Positions 19,983 to 21,560 of a stretch of DNA of 21,560 nt are shown in pieces; position 1 is the first letter of the stretch, and each line of letters starts with the position of its first letter. Position numbers and translations under genes: made by a program. The DNA is taken from positions 1-21,560 of the IMG/VR virus record IMGVR_UViG_3300029911_000156. One strand, written 5' to 3'. The notes under the pieces are model-generated. The model had not been told where the DNA came from. It made no database searches and saw nothing but the letters and a program-made list of their open reading frames with translations. The DNA comes from a virus.

Positions 19983-20519
19983 ATGATCCTCGACAACTTC
20001 CTAGCGTTCGATACGAACGTATCTCTTGCAATCGCAGTGGGCACCCAGGTCTCGACCAACGTCATCGACCTCGGTATCACCTCTGGCATCCCCACCTCAG
20101 CCAACGGCGGCGGTGCACGCGACATCGGCATCGGCGACGATCCTGCGATGAAGCTGCTGGTGCAGGTGATCACCACCTTCACCTCGGGCGGCGGCGGCAC
20201 CCTCGCAGTCACCTTGCAGGGCGCAGTCGACAACGGCTCAGGCGCCCCCGCTGCGTTCTCCTCATGGTACACCTCGCCAGTGTTCGCCCTCGCCACTCTC
20301 GTCGCGGGCTCCCGCCTAATGGACATGGACATGCCGCGTCCGCCGGATGGCATCGCTGTCCCGCGCTTCCTGCGCCTTAGCTACGCCGTCGCCACCGCCA
20401 CGATGACCGCGGGCAACGTCTCCTCGTTCATCGTCCTCGACCGCGACGACCAGATGTACAACAGCACGAACAACGCCATCATGGGTGGATACCCCGCCGG
20501 CATCACTGTAGCGAACTGA
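19983..20519 (+). CDS. Bbp16-like capsid cement protein (178 aa)
   Basis: The start MILDNFLAFDTNVSLAIAVG, then STNVIDLGITSG, RDIGIGDDPAMKLLVQVITT and the LRLSYAVATATMTAGNVSSF segment fit the Bbp16 family, a beta-rich protein encoded just after the coat gene in BPP-1-type phages and thought to strengthen the capsid surface. The ATG has GGAG eight bases upstream, 13 bases after the coat stop. The protein is rich in Gly, Thr and Ala and has no signal peptide, unlike the next three genes. Confidence 0.85.
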   Translation: MILDNFLAFDTNVSLAIAVGTQVSTNVIDLGITSGIPTSANGGGARDIGIGDDPAMKLLVQVITTFTSGGGGTLAVTLQGAVDNGSGAPAAFSSWYTSPVFALATLVAGSRLMDMDMPRPPDGIAVPRFLRLSYAVATATMTAGNVSSFIVLDRDDQMYNSTNNAIMGGYPAGITVAN

Positions 20520-20526
20520 GGGCACC

Positions 20527-21027
20527 ATGAACCTTAAACGCAAATTGGCTTTAGGAGGGGCAGCCCTCCTAATTCCAGGGGCAGCCCTCGCACAGGCCCA
20601 GCTGGGTTACAAAACCTTCCTCGGCACTGAAACTATCGAAATGACTACCGGCGGTCCCGGTGGCCAATCCTTCTACGCTACTGTAACCCAGCTACGCAAT
20701 ACCACTGGCTACCAACTGCTCGCAGCGGCTACCGGAACCATTGCGCCGTCCGCTGCGGTAGATAACCTACTCATCAACACGCAGCCAACCGGTACTACCA
20801 CGATCAACACGCCGCTGAACTCGTCTACCCTGCCACTATCAGACGCGCAGTTGTTTGCGGTTTGCAACGTCACTGGTTCGGCTTGGTCTACCAATACCGT
20901 GACTCTTGCAGCGGCTGCTGGGCAAACCATTAGCGGCGGTTCTGTCACCATCACTACCCTTGCCGCCCACACCTGCGTTGAATTCCAATACGTCCTTTCA
21001 ACCACTACTTGGTACCAGATAAGGTAA
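20527..21027 (+). CDS. Secreted beta-rich protein with Sec signal peptide (166 aa)
   Basis: The N-terminus has a classic Sec signal peptide: basic MNLKRK, hydrophobic core to residue 20, and a likely signal peptidase I cut at ALA|QAQ (22/23). The mature part is Thr/Ser/Ala-rich and beta-like, with two Cys (FAVCNV, HTCVEF), and ends in TTTWYQIR, resembling small fibre or decoration domains of phages. The ATG has GAGG five bases upstream. Codons 10-21 contain a 21-nt in-frame near-duplication (GAALLIP/GAALA) and a perfect AGGAGGG/CCCTCCT hairpin. Export of a product from the virion module is unusual; a periplasmic or surface role in the host is possible. Confidence 0.8.
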   Translation: MNLKRKLALGGAALLIPGAALAQAQLGYKTFLGTETIEMTTGGPGGQSFYATVTQLRNTTGYQLLAAATGTIAPSAAVDNLLINTQPTGTTTINTPLNSSTLPLSDAQLFAVCNVTGSAWSTNTVTLAAAAGQTISGGSVTITTLAAHTCVEFQYVLSTTTWYQIR

Positions 21028-21035
21028 TTCATCCC

Positions 21036-21488
21036 ATGCGCAAATACCTCGCACCTATCGGCTTGGTCCTCGCACTCAGCGCTGGCCTTGCCCTTGCCCA
21101 GTCCGCCAACCGATCTATCCAAGGGTCCCAGGACCCCACTGGCCAGATCGGCTTTGACAACATCCAGGGTGGCATCTACCTCCCCGGCCACCTTCTCTCC
21201 ACCACGCGCTTGGTGCCGCCGCCTGCGCTCTCAGCCTGCGCCACTGGCGGGACCCCAGGCATCGTCGGCACTGACTTCCAAGGCACCATCACCGGCGGCA
21301 CCACTGCCTCCACTTCTTGCGTAGTCACCTTCGGCACCGCGTTCCAAACGGCACCGAACTGCAACGTATCTTGGAAGTCCGGCCCGCTCGCCGCGATGTC
21401 ATGGGCAGTCTCCACCACCGCCCTTACCATCACCCAAACCTCCAACGCTAGCTCGCAGATTGTCTACACCTGCGTTAGCTCGGGCTAG
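21036..21488 (+). CDS. Secreted protein with Sec signal peptide and fibre-like C-terminal domain (150 aa)
   Basis: MRKYLAPIGLVLALSAGLAL is followed by A and a likely cut at ALA|QS (21/22). The mature part begins SIQGSQDPTGQIGFDNIQGG, then a beta domain with four Cys (SACATG, TSCVVTF, PNCNVSW, YTCVSSG) and the pattern DFQGTITGGTTA...CVVTF. I recall this cysteine-rich beta domain at the C-terminus of fibre-like proteins of phages and prophages. Four Cys suit disulphide formation outside the cytoplasm. A longer in-frame start at 21009 would bury the signal and is rejected. Confidence 0.8.
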   Translation: MRKYLAPIGLVLALSAGLALAQSANRSIQGSQDPTGQIGFDNIQGGIYLPGHLLSTTRLVPPPALSACATGGTPGIVGTDFQGTITGGTTASTSCVVTFGTAFQTAPNCNVSWKSGPLAAMSWAVSTTALTITQTSNASSQIVYTCVSSG

Positions 21489-21499
21489 GACCACACCCC

Positions 21500-21560
21500 A
21501 TGCGCAAAATCCTCGCCGGACTGATCCTGCTTCTTGCCAGCCTTGGTCCGACGCTGGCGC
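21500..21560 (+). CDS. Third signal-peptide protein, 3' part beyond the window
   Basis: Only 20 codons are visible: MRKILAGLILLLASLGPTLA, a complete signal peptide with a likely cut after TLA. AGGA lies nine bases upstream. The first bases of the gene (CCCATGCGCAAA) match those of the previous gene, so the two signal regions may be duplicates. The mature protein cannot be judged. Confidence 0.72.
   Translation, partial: MRKILAGLILLLASLGPTLA

Noticed and set aside
11943-21560. Diversity-generating retroelement as in phage BPP-1
   Set aside because: The head module resembles BPP-1, but no reverse transcriptase motif or template/variable repeat pair is visible here.
1-21560. CRISPR array or insertion sequence
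   Set aside because: No regularly spaced direct repeats of suitable length and no transposase or terminal repeats were seen.

Overview
The window is part of a tailed double-stranded DNA phage genome (or prophage) of podovirus type, with no bacterial housekeeping genes, tRNA, rRNA, IS element or CRISPR array. The rightward half carries a head and packaging module in the order small terminase, large terminase, podovirus-type portal, Bbp19-like protein, scaffold, major coat protein, Bbp16-like protein, the gene order I recall for Bordetella phage BPP-1 and relatives. GC-rich coding, Sec-type signal peptides and similarity to phages of Proteobacteria suggest a Gram-negative, probably proteobacterial host; that is inference. 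No integrase, repressor of known type or lysis gene is visible, so lifestyle cannot be decided.

Layout. (1) Positions 1-7911, all minus strand: a tightly packed run of about 22 genes, mostly joined by ATGA, TGATG or TAATG stop/start overlaps. It includes a SF1 (UvrD-like) helicase, a Cas4/RecB-like PD-(D/E)XK nuclease broken by a one-base frameshift, a Sak4/RecA-like P-loop ATPase running off the left edge, an AP2-like DNA-binding protein, several small zinc-binding proteins and many unknown small genes. A sigma70-type promoter with an embedded operator (7937-7967) probably drives it. (2) Positions 7970-11449, minus strand: loosely spaced genes of unknown function separated by intrinsic terminators, promoters and inverted repeats. 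(3) Positions 11450-11942: a divergent intergenic region holding a second copy of the same promoter/operator and a long diverged inverted repeat centred on a TATATATAT core. (4) Positions 11943-21560, plus strand: two small early genes, a terminator, a new promoter, a GIY-YIG nuclease, then packaging, portal and capsid genes, and finally three consecutive genes whose products begin with Sec signal peptides.

How it works together. The leftward side looks like replication, recombination and takeover genes. Two leftward promoters share an identically placed 18-bp palindrome and so look like one regulon under one regulator. The rightward side is the late virion module: terminase feeds DNA through the portal into a procapsid built from scaffold and coat protein and reinforced by the Bbp16-like protein. 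The most unusual features are the twin promoter/operators, the long inverted repeat at the divergence point, the cluster of exported proteins after the capsid genes, the helically phased TCACGRAAT repeats upstream of a leftward promoter, and a 188-nt out-of-frame overlap between the Bbp19-like and scaffold genes.
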